From positions 34,220,112-34,284,111 of the forward strand of contig NC_019865.2 of NCBI RefSeq assembly GCF_002234675.1: a stretch of DNA of 64,000 bases. Direction: 5' to 3'. Source of the DNA: Oryzias latipes. Taxonomy: Eukaryota > Chordata > Actinopteri > Beloniformes > Adrianichthyidae. How positions within the stretch are numbered: the stretch's first letter is position 1; the number at the start of each line of letters is the position of its first letter. A model generated the notes under the pieces. It made no database searches. It was not told the origin of the DNA and worked only from the letters and a program-made list of their open reading frames with translations. This document shows, piece after piece, positions 52,322 through 64,000 of this stretch. The position numbers were made by a program, and so were the translations under genes.

Positions 52322-53137
52322 GAGAGATGGTGAGAGTTGATTTGCCACCAGAGGCACAGGTGAGCGTAGGAAATGTCCTGAAGTAGCACCGGCTGAAGAA
52401 ATCTCCAGCAAGTCACAGTTTGTTGTGTTGCAATTCTGCATGCAGATGTTTCTCCAGTTGCTGTTAATACTTTCATGAAAGGTCCTAAAAAGTCCTACAG
52501 GAAAAAGCCTCCATTAGGTTTTATGAAATATTTATGGCAATTAATACATCATTTTAGTCAACAGATCAAACCCATTATTTCATATAAAAAAGATCATTTC
52601 ATGGATAAGCATTGTGTATTTTATTTTTCTTCATTATTTACAATAAAATGGGGGGACATAAATAAAATAAAATGCTACATTTTTCTAAACTTTCTTTTGT
52701 TTCTCTAATTTAGACAAAGCAAAAAGAAATAGGTGACAAAGATTTTACCCAGTGAGAAAAAGAAACTCATAGCATAAACTTAGAGAAAAACTACAGGAAA
52801 AATATTGACCAATGTTTTATGGGTAGATTTTAAGGTGGTGTAGTTGCTTTTTGAAAAGTCGTCAGTAGACCACACCGCTCGCCATTTGGATTAAAAAAGC
52901 CCAAACCAAATGAACTCCTGGGAGAATCCCAAACAATCAAAACCTGCATCCTGGACTTGTCCAATCCAGACATAGTTATACAAAGCAAATAAGTCTGACA
53001 ACTTGAACCTTATATTGTTGCAAATGTTGTACAAATAGTGGATGTTTTGTCCCATTGTGTGAAAGCGGGCCATTCACCCGTCTTTTGATAAAGCTTTAAG
53101 CAGCAGGGGTTGACACCCCCCCCCCCCCCCCCCACTG
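52322..53137. other. Gene-free stretch
   Basis: AT-rich with no recognised element except a run of about 18 C at 53116-53133, next to the following MITE. Confidence 0.4.
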
Positions 53138-53262
53138 TACTATCCTTGTGCTATCTTAAATGACCTCACCCTTACATTGACGTGAAGAAAAAAGGTTCAG
53201 AGCTCTGTCTAGTGGGTCTCCCAATTCCTAATGGTAAAGTGCCTAGGATAGCACAAGGGCTA
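53138..53262 (-). repeat. piggyBac-like MITE, internally deleted
   Basis: It keeps both ends (CCTTGTGCTATCTTA and TAGGATAGCACAAGGGC) but lacks about 85 bp in the middle. Confidence 0.82.
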
Positions 53263-53700
53263 CATAAGTTTGCTTCCTTCCACTCCCTTTTAAGCAATCT
53301 TTGATTTAATATCTAATCATCCTAAGTTTGATATGTCTTTGAATGAATGTATGAATGCTTATTGTATTTTTTGGTGCATTATTCTGTGATTGCTTGAAAT
53401 AAACCATTTCAAATCAAAATCAACCTCTTCTTGGTCTTATCTAACCTCTTTACTGGTATTGCCAATTTCGGCATCTTTTTCCCAAAGTAATATTAGAAAA
53501 AATATTTTCTTTTCTGACAAGGAAAAACTCAGTTTTTTCGTTTGATTACCAAGGTTAGTGATGTTCTACAATGGATGATAAAAAAAATCGAGAGAAAAGG
53601 TTCTAATCAGTCCAGAGCAGTTTTTTTTAAAACCTGTGAAAGTAGTGTTTTGTAGTTTTTAGGATTTTATCAAGTTTTCTTAGAGTGAAAAAGTGACTAA
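53263..53700. other. Gene-free AT-rich spacer
   Basis: It contains a polyadenylation-like AATAAACCATTTC at 53398-53410, perhaps the end of an old element. No gene seen. Confidence 0.35.
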
Positions 53701-53701
53701 A

Positions 53702-53885
53702 GTTTATTTAGGGCGGCCGTGGTGCAGCGATAGGGTGGTCGACCTCTGATAGGAAGACTGAACGATCATTTGCCCAAGTGGTGAAGTGTCCTTGGGCAAG
53801 ACCCCACCTTGCATCTGGTGGAAGGTCGCCACTAGTGTGTGAACGTGTGTGTGTGACTGGGTGAATGTAAAAAAAATAAAAATAA
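53702..53885 (+). mobile_element. tRNA-derived SINE
   Basis: The head reads TTTAGGGCGGCCGTGGTGCA, GCGATAGGGTGGTCGACCTC, then GAAGTGTCCTTGGGCAAGAC and GTGTGTGTGACTGGGTGAAT, ending in an A-rich tail. The tail words match the SINE at 35109 in the same order, so the two probably belong to one family. Confidence 0.7.
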
Positions 53886-54116
53886 AGTAAACTTAATGAG
53901 ACCGTTGTAAACACAAAACCCAGAGAGACCTACAGACAACATGCTGACACCTAACAAAGCAGTGGCTGAATGGAATGGAATGGAATGGCTTGGAAAGTGT
54001 ATGGAACGTTCACTTAATATTTGGATCTCATGCTAGTTCAAAAAAAGTTCATTTGACTAAATATGCAGATTTATTAGGATCAAGACAAAAAAAATATTTT
54101 GAAAAAGAAGTAGGGA
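53886..54116. other. Spacer with a short (TGGAA)n run
   Basis: Four to five TGGAA units lie at 53966-53988. The rest is AT-rich without recognised content. Confidence 0.4.
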
Positions 54117-56182
54117 AATTAATTCAATTCTATTTTATTTGTATAGCCCAAATTCACAACAACAGTCGTCTCAATGGGCTTCGTATTTGTAATTGAAAAA
54201 GTGAAACGAACTCAAAAGGATCATGAATACATAGAATTCAATAGGAAAATACTAAAATGAACTAACAAACTGACTAAGCTATACTGGGATCCCTGCCCTT
54301 AGACCCCCCCTTCACGGTAAGGAAAAACTCCTAAAAAAAGGGATTCCGGAAAAAACAAAGAAACCTCAGTGGTGTCCACATGAAAGAGGGATCCTCCCCC
54401 AGGACGGACAGGCGAATTGCCAGAACTTTTAGAGAAGAATTAACTTATCTAAATCTACAACTACATATATATATATAGAAAAGTCCAGCAGACGAGCTTC
54501 ATCCAGATGAAGTTGGGGGGACAGTCAGGGGTGCGAGTTGAGCCTGAGGCAGGATCCACAGCCAGGTGTAGGAGCGGGAGCAGAGACGAGGTACTCGGTC
54601 AGGAACAGGAGCACGGATGAGCCAACTGGAGTCTGGAAGCACTCCCACTCCCCAGGAGGGGAAAGAGGGAAAGAGGGACAATACATGAATCACTGCACCA
54701 AACAGAGGCATGGAGAACTAAATGATGAATAATAATCAAGAATAGAAAAGAGGAAGGGTAGAAGTAGATGAGAAAAGAGGACAGAACCCCAGTGCACCAT
54801 AGTTACCCCAGCTTCAACTTCTAGCAGCCTTTTAAAACAAATAGTTATTAATTTATATTTCAACACATTAACATTAAGTTAAATAATCTCTGAATACTAA
54901 CTAGTCTGACAATAAGCCTGTCCAAAGAGGAATGTTTTCAGTCTAACTTTGAATGTAGAAACTGATTCGGCCTCTCTTCCATGAGCTGGGAGTTTATTCC
55001 ATAAAACAGGGGCTTGGTGGACTCTTAGGACACGCTGCTAACAAGGAGTTACAGTAATCCAGCCTCGACGTAACAAATGCATGGATGAGTTTTTCAGCAT
55101 CACTCTTAGAAAGTATATTTCTGATCTTAGCAATATTCCGCAGGTGAAAAAAGGCAGTTCTACACGCCTGAGATATGTGAGCCTTAAATGATAAATCCTG
55201 GTCAAATAAAGCCCCAAGGTTTCTAACTGTGGAATTGGAGGCTATACTTATGCCATCCAAGGAGACTATCTGAGCAGACAGAGCATCTCTGAGGTTTTTA
55301 GGACCAAGTATGATGACCTCAGTTTTTTCTGGGTTCAAGAGGAGGTAGATGATTGTTATCCAGGTCTTGATGTCACTGATGCAGGCGTTCAGTTTCTCTA
55401 TATCCTCATTCTGGTCAGGTTATTGGAAAAATACAACTGCGTATCGTCGGCATAACAATGAAAATTAATGCTGTGTTTCCTGATTATGTTTCCTAGGGGT
55501 AGCATTTAAAGCATAAACAGGATGGGTCCTAAAACTGAGCCCTGTGGGACTCCGTAACTAACTCGAGTGCACTGAGATGAATGTCCATTTACACTAACAA
55601 ACTGATATCTATCGGATAAATAGGATTTAAACCACTGGAGAGCAGATCCTCTGATCCCTATGTCCTGCTCTAATCTATGGAGTAACATACTGTGGTCGAT
55701 AGTGTCAAAGGCTGCACTGAGGTCCAACAGGACCAGAATAGAAAGTAGTCCCTTTTCTGAGGCCAATAACAAGTCATTAGAGACTCTAACTAGTGCAGTT
55801 TCCGTACTGTGGTGAGGTCTAAACCCCGACTGAAAGTCTTCAAAGTGGCTGTTGTCCTGTAGGTGGTAGTAAAGCTGCTTAACTACAACTCTTTCTAGGA
55901 TTTTAGAAATAAAGGGCAGGTTTGATATCGGTCTATAGTTGGCTAAGTTGCTAGGATCCAAACTGGGCTTTTTCAGAAGAAGTTTAACAACTGCATATTT
56001 AAAAGACTGTGGCACGTAACCCGTTTCCAGAGAGGCATTTATCATTGTTAACATGGGATCATTAATTAGGGGAAAAGTTTCTTTAAAAAGTCTAGTGGGA
56101 ATTGGGTCTGACAGACAAGTTGAGGATTTGGAGGACGTAATAATTGATGTTATTTCCGCTTGATCCACAATAGTGAAGCAGC
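54117..56182 (-). pseudogene. L2 LINE, second copy, with deletions
   Basis: It is about 95% similar by eye to 29241-31680. RT motifs retained on the minus strand include [36 protein letters not shown] and [14 protein letters not shown]. About 290 bp of the C-terminal coding region is deleted at 55020, and stops or frameshifts occur at 55505 and 55420-55440, so the YADD block is separated from the rest. The 5' end is truncated at 56182. The tail begins AATTCAATTCTATTTTATT. Confidence 0.87.
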
Positions 56183-56597
56183 AGATGTGATATTGAAAGC
56201 CCACGAATTGCAGCAAATGTCGAAAAGTATTATTAAACTAGAGCCGGTTACATTCCTCCTTGGTTTCCCTAACACAAAGAATATAACTCAGAAAATTATT
56301 CAGTGTCCTAACGTGCCAGAATAAAATATTCTGCTCCACTGGATATCAGAGAAGCCCTCGACAAGATCTGGATGACTCCATTTATTTGTCCATATTCCTT
56401 CAGACCTCTTAACGTGTAGTACACTCCACAACTGATCAATTGTGCCTTGAAGCCTTGTCTGGACTATGCAGGTCTTGACCTGTTATTCTTTATAGAGGTT
56501 TTTTCTTGAAAAAACAAAAATCAAAACATAGTCCCCAGTTTTAATGTGATAATGACTTGGTGTTATTCATTAAATAATATACTTTATAATAAACATC
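56183..56597. other. Gene-free spacer
   Basis: No recognised element between the L2 copy and the hAT element's target duplication. Confidence 0.4.
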
Positions 56598-56605
56598 ATA
56601 TTTTC

Positions 56606-58162
56606 GGTAACACTTTATATTAAGATTCCTTAACAAGCTTTGTTAACACATTAACAAGCATTATAAATGAATTTATAGGGTGTTAGTAAGACATTTATTA
56701 GTACAATAAATCTAACAAGGTTTATTAAATTACTTAGTTAACACATTTACAAGCATTATTATTAGGATGTTTTCAACATGCTAATGATGCATTTACTGAT
56801 ATTATAGGTGTCTAACAAATGTGTCAGTGTTAATAAGCTTAATAAGATTTATTAACAACCTTTGTTAACAAATTAAGAAGTATTATTATTGTTTGGGGTT
56901 CAAGTAAGATATTTATTAGCATTATAGATGTCTCACACAAGCCTTAGTGTTCATAAGCTTAATAAGTTTTATTAACGACCGACCGGTAAAGAATCAAACA
57001 TGGGCGGGGCTTTTCTCGTCACCTGTGTGAAAGCAAAGTCTAAAGAGGCCATTCAATTGGCTCAAAGTGAGCACGCCTGTTTTGCTGATGAGTTTGATTG
57101 ACAGCTTCATTAGCCAATGGGGACATTAGTTAACCTGCTCATCTTTGATTCTTTTCATAATCAAAAGTGGGCAGGTTAGCGTGTTAGCTTTAGCACGGCT
57201 CCTGTAGGTTTATTGTCTTCGGTCTTCAAAAATCACTGGCTTGTGCAACTTTCTTGTGGACTTTGAAGCAAGGCAACAGTGGTTGAATGCAGTTGGCATT
57301 GAATGCAGAGAATTGTCTCCTGGTGATGGGATTTGCAATGAATGTTTCACTCAGGATAGATGCTAATACTTTATCCTATTAGCTATGATGCTAGAGTCAT
57401 CCAACACCAGTCTATATGTTTTTTAATATTTTTTATTTGTCTGAATTAAATTATTATATATCTTTTACAGAACGATTTGTGTATGTTTAGTCTGTTTTAA
57501 TGTCATAAAGTTCTTTTTACAATCTTTATGCTTTGGGGTTGTTTGTGGTAAAAAACGTCCACACTTTAGATGAGGTGCTGCAAAACAATTAATAAACTAT
57601 TAACAAAGTTAATTAATACATTTGTAAAGCTTATAAGCAGTTTAGTAATATGGATTTAGAAGACAATGGTCTGACTTTAGTTGTTAATAAATCTTATTAA
57701 CACTTACAGGAATTTGCAAGACATCTATAATGCTAATAAATATCTTACTAGCATCTGACACATTAATAAAGCCTATTAATTTGTTAAGTTAGTTAATAAA
57801 ACTTATTAAGCTTATGAACACTAAGGCTTGTGTGAGACATCTATAATGCTAATAAATATCTTACTAGAACCCCAAACAATAATAATACTTCTTAATTTGT
57901 TAACAAAGGTTGTTAATAAATCTTATTAAGCTTATTAACACTGACACATTTGTTAGGCACCTATAATATCAGTAAATGCATCATTAGCATGTTGAAAACA
58001 TCCTAATAATAATGCTTGTAAATGTGTTAACTAAGTAATTTAATAAACCTTGTTAGATTTATTGTACTAATAAATGTCTTACTAACACCCTATAAATTCA
58101 TTTATAATGCTTGTTAATGTGTTAACAAAGCTTGTTAAGGAATCTTAATATAAAGTGTTACC
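56606..58162. mobile_element. hAT-type element with very long terminal inverted repeats
   Basis: The element is 1557 bp and flanked by ATATTTTC at 56598-56605 and 58163-58170. It starts GGTAACACTTTATATTAAG and ends CTTAATATAAAGTGTTACC. The left arm (to about 56983) and right arm (from about 57785) are near-perfect reverse complements over roughly 378 bp. The arms are built from AT-rich units around TTAATAAG and TTAACA words. The central 0.8 kb is unique and contains a weak THAP-like reading (WLNAVGIECRELSPGDGICN, ECF) near 57270-57350. There is no intact transposase. Confidence 0.88.
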
Positions 58163-58213
58163 ATATTTTCTTGTGCATCTGTTATTAGTTTAACATACTG
58201 CTGTTCTTTTGTT

Positions 58214-59682
58214 AGAGCTCAGCATAAATGAGTATACTCTACTACATTTAGAGTCCTTTCAGAATCAACATTTTCTGTGAAATGCTATACTACAAAATGC
58301 ACCTACCAGTCATAGTCTTAGGAGAAAAACAACTCAAGACTACACAATTCTAAATTAATAGACATTCAAGCACAGGTGAGTCTTATGATTCATTTAATGG
58401 GTGTCCAGCACACAGCTGACTCATGCTGTTGGCAATGGCTCCCCATGGAAGAAAAATGTCACAAAATCTGGGAGAGGAAATCATTTCTTTGCACAAAAAA
58501 GGTGAGGGTCACAAGAAGATCAGCAAAGCTCTACATTTCAGTCAAAATACTTAAGCAAAAAGGATCCAAGAATTTAAGAAAGATGGAAGCAACCATCTTA
58601 CAGAGACGTCCAGGCCGTCCACGGAAGCATCTTCTGATGAGAAGAGTTGAAGAAAATAGCCATTCAAGTACACTGCTAAAGCAGTAGAAAGCCAAACTGG
58701 AGTGACTGTTTCCCGTGAGACCATACGGCGCACACTGCAGAGGAACGGCATGCATGGTTATAGTCCACAAAGGAAGCCTCTCCTACAGCCCATGCACACA
58801 AAAATAAATAAAAAAATTAAAAAAAACAATTAAAAGCATGCCTAGAATTTCCTAGGGCCCATGCTGAAAAAGATGAAGACTATGACTCAATACTCTGGAG
58901 TGAGGAGACAAAGATCACCTTTTTTGGAACTAATGGTTTTAAAACTCTATGGCGTTGCAAAGGTGAGAATGGCTAAGAAAAATACATGGTGCCTACAGTG
59001 AAACACTGTGGTGGTAGTGTCCTGATGTGGGCTGCATGACCACTGCTGGTATGGAGGGGCTGCATTTCATTGATGGTATCATGAACTCAATGTGCTGCTC
59101 TATACTGAAGGAGAAGATGCTGCTATCACTTCATCTGCTTTGTCGAGTATTTTTCCAACACGACAAGGATCCAAAACACACATCTGAAGCTACTGTTGCA
59201 TTTCTGAAGAAGATCACAGTGAAGATGATTGAATGGCCAAGTATTTGTCCTGATCTGAACACAATCGGACACCTGGGGAGTTTTGAAGAGCAAGTTGAGC
59301 ATCACTCTCCATCCAGTATCCAGGCTCTAAAAGTGGTCATGCTTGAAGAATGGAAAAAGAGATGTTGCAATATGTCAACTTGTTCAATCCATGCCTAGAA
59401 GATTTGGTGATGTCCTTTAAAACCACAGTTTTCATACAAAATACTAGATGTAGTAGTTTTGGCTGCAGGGTATATTCATTTTTGATTTAACCAATTTAAG
59501 TCTAACTGAAGATTATGTGGCCCAAGTCCGATCATTAATCTTAATTTCATGTTGTGGAGTTAAAGTGTTCAATAAAACTCAACTTTGTGTGAAGTTTGTA
59601 ATTTTTTTTCTTCCATTGAGCTACTTATTAAATTAGTACTTTTTAAAGGGGGTGTCCTCATTTATGCTGAACACTATACTGT
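58214..59682 (+). pseudogene. Degenerate Tc1-like transposon
   Basis: The right terminus reads CAGCATAAATGAGGACACC when inverted and the left carries CAGCATAAATGAGTATACT. The broken transposase shows RRPGRPRKHLLMRR (AT-hook between HTH motifs), WSEETKITFFGTNGFK-like text, then FFQHDKDPKHTSEATVAFLK and IEWPSICPDLNTIGHLGSFE, which carry the second Asp region and the D34E-type end. Several frameshifts and stops separate the parts. The TA target is seen on the right (ACTGTAG). Confidence 0.85.
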
Positions 59683-59689
59683 AGTCTTG

Positions 59690-62585
59690 TCTTTTTTCAC
59701 ATACCCATCTTGTTTTGTATAAAAATGAATGTATATCAAAACCAAAAAAAGCAGAGGTTTCACACAAAAGACCCTGTGAAACCAGAAAGACTGGCAACAG
59801 GAAATTACCTCAGCAGCCAGAGGACGTCTGTCACCGCACACATAACCTGAAGGGAAGGGCAGGGGGCAATGAGCAAACTTTCCAGAGGGACTGTGCGACA
59901 AGGAACTGTGATAATCACCAAATGGAAAAAAGGAAAAATAAAGCAAATGTAGCCAAAAGAAAATGTAGCCAAGTGTGCCAAGTGGTTTAGCAGAAAAAAC
60001 AAAGAAAAGGGATGCAACAACGCCACCCAGGACAGGGTCCGGCGAACCCAAACGCGCTTCAACCCAGGCGCAATGAGGCCAAGATGTGGTACCAGTTTAA
60101 ACACAAATTTATTAACACTAAAATGCATTGAAATTAAAGGACGCAATCACACTCCTCCCACATTTTTGATGGGGGAGGAGTCCCTTCGAGGGCCGAATCT
60201 TACCAATGGAGTGCTGGGCCAACCCGTGTGGAGGAGATTGGCAACCAATTAAAACAAAATAAAAATAAAAAATAAGATAAAACACACACACACACACGTG
60301 GAAAAAAACAAAAAAAAATACCCACAACAACTCAATCTGCACACACCCCAATTAAGCCTCCACTGTTGTCACCCGATACGCTCCGTCCTTGCACTCTGCC
60401 CAAAAAATAAATAAAATTTAAAAGGCGGCGGGGGGGGGGGGGGGGGGGGGGGGTATATATAAAAACAAGGGTCTGCAATTTGGTTTGAAAAGAAAACAAT
60501 GCCCACCCTCACTCACACCAACACACACCATAAAACCAAGAGGTAAAAACAGGATAAAACCAGCACCACACAGCAAAGGTAGGTTGGAAGGGCGTGACAC
60601 CTCTCAGCAGGTCCCAAGTCCAATCACCATGGAGCAAAGAAGGCTTGACACCACTCTGTTGGCTGCAGCAGAAGCCAAGAAGATGAATGTCTGAGCTCAA
60701 AGTACTGCCTGAAGTCCACTGGCAGGAGCTGGAGCACCGAAGCCCAGAGCTGGTGTGACAGACAGAGCTGTGGGTGGTGGTTTGTCCCTCATGGTGTTCC
60801 ATAGTTTAACATTCATGGCCAGCACCTGTCTGTTGAGCTGTGATTGGCTCACAAGGCTGATAAATAGCAGCAGTGGGAGTTCCATCTAGATGCTGGTTTC
60901 CTGGTTTGGCCTTGGTGGGTGAGCTTGACATGTGGACCGGTTTTACTAAAGCTTACTAAAGCTTTTAATTGAGTCCTTTTACTTGAGTCCTTTTACTAAA
61001 GTTTTTAAGCATTTGAGTTTGCGACATTTTAAATTCTATTTATATTAACAGGTGGTGGTATGAGTTCTGACCCTGGTGCATGAGAGGTAATATAAGGGTT
61101 TGTAAAACATGTGTTTGTCCCAGGGGAGAACTAACTTATTTTTCTTTTTCCAGTAGAGTTGCCACTGCTGTTTTGCTTAGTGTTTTTAGTAATTGTTTTT
61201 AATGTTTTAATCAAGCTTGACACCCTTGCTTTTATCCATTTTTAAACAGTTTTGTGCTCATTTTTAGTATCTTGGTGTCTTGACCTGGCTGAAGGTGGCT
61301 GCCTCCTCCTCTTATCCTTATGGTAGCTGGTGGGTGCCATATTTAGTATTGTGTAAGGGGGACACCCCCCCCCCCCCTGTTTTCAGCCCATAAATTAGTG
61401 GTGACCTGCTCAGGTGCACCTCTTCTGTTTTGTATTTTCTTTTAATCACTGTTTGGGTTGTGGTGTGTTTTTGTGTGCATTTGGGCCCTGAGCAGGTACT
61501 CCTGGTGAGAGTTGGATCAGAGATCTCCCTTGGTGGTGTTTGTGGCTACCCGCCAGTGCAGTGGGGCTGAGGCGATCCAGGAGGCAGCCGCCCTCATGCA
61601 GTGTTGGAGTGCGGTCCAACTGTCCGAGTCTATTTTAACTTTCTCTTTTATGGAATTTGTGTCAAGTTTTTAATAAATTGTATATCTTTAACCTTTATGA
61701 AATCCAGTCTCCATTTGGGGTGCACATGTAAGGGGGCATACGGTCACACTGGCAGCCCACTGGCTGAAACAAGCCGTAACAGCTGTGTGATTAAAAAATA
61801 AAATAAATAAAGAAAAATCAGGAAAGCCAAACAAAACAGTGTCTATACAAACATAAATCTGTTAAAACCCAATTAATGTTATAACCAAACAGGCAGAGGT
61901 TCAGACCAAACTGATCAACTGAGCAGTGAGGAGAAACTCATCCACACCGTAAGCTCACTGGGGCGTGGAGGGGAGCTCCGGATGCCAGAGCTCTTTTCCC
62001 AGCTAAAAACACGTTTGTTAAAATAAAAAAAAACCCAAAGCAGATTCACAGGGAGACGGCAAAGCCACACTTACCAGGAAGCACAGAGGGTTAGCCACAA
62101 GGAGTCTGAGCACCACACACTAGTGCTCAAGCGTTGGGCCAAACCATTTTTAAACTGCTCCCAAATAGTCAGGGGGATTGCCTGGAGCTGTGCAGCGTCA
62201 TACTGCTACACAAGGTAAAGGGCAGCAAGCACGCTCACAATACATGCACTGACAGAGAAACAGAAACCTAGAAAGAGAGGTAGTCTCAGCCAAGGATGAG
62301 GGAGAGCCAGCTCAGTCACATTTTTTATAGGCAGCACAGGTGCTCATTTAGCAGCACCAGGATGGGAGTGACTACTCCTGTGCAGCAACCTATTTAATCC
62401 ATCCTGCCACAACTGCAGCAGCCTGGGCCGCAGCTCGCTTGGACTCCCGGTACCTGTCAGCTGCATTGGGAGTCCTACAGACTTGGTTTCAGCTTGACGG
62501 TACCTGTTACTTCCGGTAACTTTCCGGTAACGGTGCAGAAATGAACAGATCTGATAGAAATGAATAGATCTGAAAGTAGGAAGAG
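59690..62585. other. Gene-free stretch with simple repeats
   Basis: No host exon or classifiable element was found in 2.9 kb. Features are a CA/GT tail near 60285, a run of about 24 G at 60430-60453, short tandem CTTTTACTTGAGTC/CTTTTACTAAAG units near 60970-61000, a C run near 61365, and two TGTAAGGGGG words at 61352 and 61726 that might mark an old LTR pair. Short frames here show no domain motif. Confidence 0.4.
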
Positions 62586-63140
62586 AGTATGTTACGCAGA
62601 TCAGGAGGGAGGGAATTCCAGAGTTTGGGGGGCCTAGCAGCTGAAGGCTCTGGTTCCCATGGTGACGAGTCGGGCCGGAGGGACAGAGAGCTGAACAGAG
62701 GAGGAGGAGCGAAGAGAACGAGAAGGGGTTTTAATATGGATGAGGTCGGAGAGATAAGGAGGAGCCAGGTTATGGAGGGCCTTAAAGGTGAACAGGAGGA
62801 GTTTGAATTGGATTCTGGAGGTTATTGGAAGCCAGTGCAGCTGATGGAGAACCGGGGTGATATAACTGAAGGAGGGGGTTCTGGAAATGATGCGGGCAGC
62901 TGAGTTCTGGACGAGTTGGAGCTTATTGAGGGTTTTTTGGGGGAGACCAAAGAGGAGAGAATTACAATAATCTAAACGGGTAGTGACCTGACTGTGGACC
63001 AGGATAGAAGCAGAGGGGACAGTGAGGGAGGGGCGTAGACGATTAATGTTACGTAGATGGAAGTGGGCTGACTGAGTAATGTTATTGATGTGGGACTGAA
63101 AAGATAGTGAGCTATCTAGGATGACACCCAGACTCTCTAC
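62586..63140 (-). pseudogene. L2-type LINE ORF C-terminal fragment
   Basis: The minus strand reads [17 protein letters not shown]-like text, then [33 protein letters not shown]-like and [19 protein letters not shown]-like text, and ends PKLWNSLPPDLR-like. This is the same protein region as in the L2 at 30088 but a different, more diverged subfamily. Confidence 0.7.
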
Positions 63141-63350
63141 TCTTTCTTCTCAGTGTCCAACTTCTTCTTAGCTAGCCTCTTACTCTGTACACACTCCTGC
63201 ACGTCCTCATTCCACCATGACGTCTTCTTATCAACTTTCTTTCCTGATGACACAGCAAGTACACTCCTCCATAATCACATAAGCTGTAGTTCTCCAGTCA
63301 TCTGGGAGTAAAACCACCCAGACCCTGTTTCAACTGCTTCTTAAAAGTCT
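63141..63350 (-). pseudogene. RTE-clade LINE fragment
   Basis: It matches 33985-34170 of the RTE copy: TTAGCTAGCCTCTTACTCTG, CACTCCTGCACGTCCTCATT, CCACCATGACGTCTTCTTAT and CAGTCATCTGGGAGTA. It is joined directly to the preceding L2 fragment. Confidence 0.7.
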
Positions 63351-63489
63351 TTTTAAAAATTAATTAAATGGAACAAAGTTTATAAGATGTAAATCAAGCA
63401 AACAACACATTTTTAGAAATGTTGTGTAAATTGTATCATAAACACTGCCCAATCCAAAAATGAACCAAAAGAAAATTCATTTAAAAATT
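63351..63489. other. AT-rich spacer
   Basis: No feature recognised. Confidence 0.4.
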
Positions 63490-64000
63490 GTCCTTAGAAA
63501 ATGCTTGTGCAAAGGAAATTGCTTCATGTACCTTTCATCATGCTGAGAAAACCTTAAGGGGTCCAAGAATCTCATCTCGGTACCTAAAGGCAGTCAGGCT
63601 GCCTCTGGTGAGCACATGCACAACTTTGCGGACGTCCAAAGAAATGCCACTCCAAACCAGTACTGGCTCACTGCCAAAGCAGTCATGTTGGACGATGTTG
63701 CAGCAGCAGAACTTTCTCCACGGAGTCTCCAGACTCTGTCACGTCTGTCACGTGAGCTCAGTGTGAACCTGCTTTCATCTGTGAAAAGCCCAAGGCGCTA
63801 GTGGTGAATTTTCAGATCTTGGTATTCTCTAGCAAATACCAAACGTCTTGCACGGTTTGGGCTGTAAGCACAACTCCTACCTGTGAATGTGGGGCCCTCA
63901 TGGAGTCTGTTTCTAACAGTTTGAGCAGATGCGTGCACATTAGTGACCTGCTGGAGGTCATTTGATAGGGCTCTGGCAGTGCTGCTCCTGTTTCTCCGTG
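63490..64000 (-). pseudogene. Tc1/mariner transposase fragment, runs off the window
   Basis: The minus strand reads NRSSTARALSNDLQQVTNVH, ASAQTVRNRLHE, GPTFTGRSCAYSPNRARRL, VFAREYQ, then LGLFTDESRFTLSSRDRRDR, VWRLRGE. This is the HTH_Tc3 part followed by the first catalytic block (FTDES) of Tc1-like transposases. A TAG interrupts before RLGLF, so the copy is dead. It continues beyond 64000. Confidence 0.8.

Noticed and set aside
56606-58162. CRISPR-like or satellite array because of repeated AT-rich words
   Set aside because: The repeats are two inverted arms flanked by an 8-bp duplication. There are no regular spacers, and the organism is a vertebrate.
60418-60802. Minus-strand Cys/Ser-rich frames around the G run
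   Set aside because: They depend on simple sequence, have no ATG context or splice sites worth noting, and show no recognisable domain.

Overview
This window is vertebrate nuclear DNA, most likely from a percomorph teleost fish. It has intron-containing genes with GT-AG splice sites and a typical fish transposon load: L1/Tx1, L2, RTE and Rex1-like LINEs, Ty3/gypsy and BEL/Pao remnants, hAT, Tc1 and Harbinger-like DNA transposons, TTAA-flanked MITEs and tRNA-derived SINEs. The repertoire resembles medaka-type genomes, but the species cannot be proved from sequence alone. There is no bacterial, phage or CRISPR content.

Region 1 (about 1-14 kb) is the only part with host genes. Four exons on the plus strand (1495-6660) encode proSAAS (pcsk1n). 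They join in frame to 307 codons plus stop and carry the inhibitory hexapeptide LLRVKR; the signal-peptide exon is probably upstream of the window. Four exons on the minus strand (12936 down to 8136) encode a four-pass LHFPL-family tetraspan protein of about 220 residues. The two genes converge tail to tail, with probable polyadenylation signals about 225 bp apart. Their introns are filled with LINE, SINE and MITE insertions and one fragment with PIN/FEN-nuclease-like motifs.

Region 2 (about 14-26 kb) is a graveyard of old fragments: solo LTR, BED-finger hAT piece, BEL/Pao piece, gypsy RT piece, several LINE C-termini and L1 3' UTR fragments. A 210-bp MITE family with AACCCTTGTGCTATC ends and TTAA flanks recurs 13 times in the window.

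Region 3 (26264-52110) is one nested stack. An old plus-strand L1 is split by a minus-strand L1. That L1 is split by an L2 LINE, an RTE LINE, a SINE, a partial gypsy element and a solo LTR. The solo LTR is split by a 3-kb hAT transposon, and an exon of the hAT transposase is split by an 8-kb full-length L1 (39640-47621). Most joins show target-site duplications read directly here, so the order of events can be deduced. The youngest L1 has an intact 1247-codon ORF2, an ORF1 broken by one frameshift in a C run, and a 2.7-kb G-rich 3' UTR.

Region 4 (52-64 kb) holds more MITEs, a second L2 copy, a 1557-bp hAT-type element with roughly 378-bp terminal inverted repeats, a degenerate Tc1 transposon, and L2, RTE and Tc1 fragments. 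No host gene was recognised after 13 kb.
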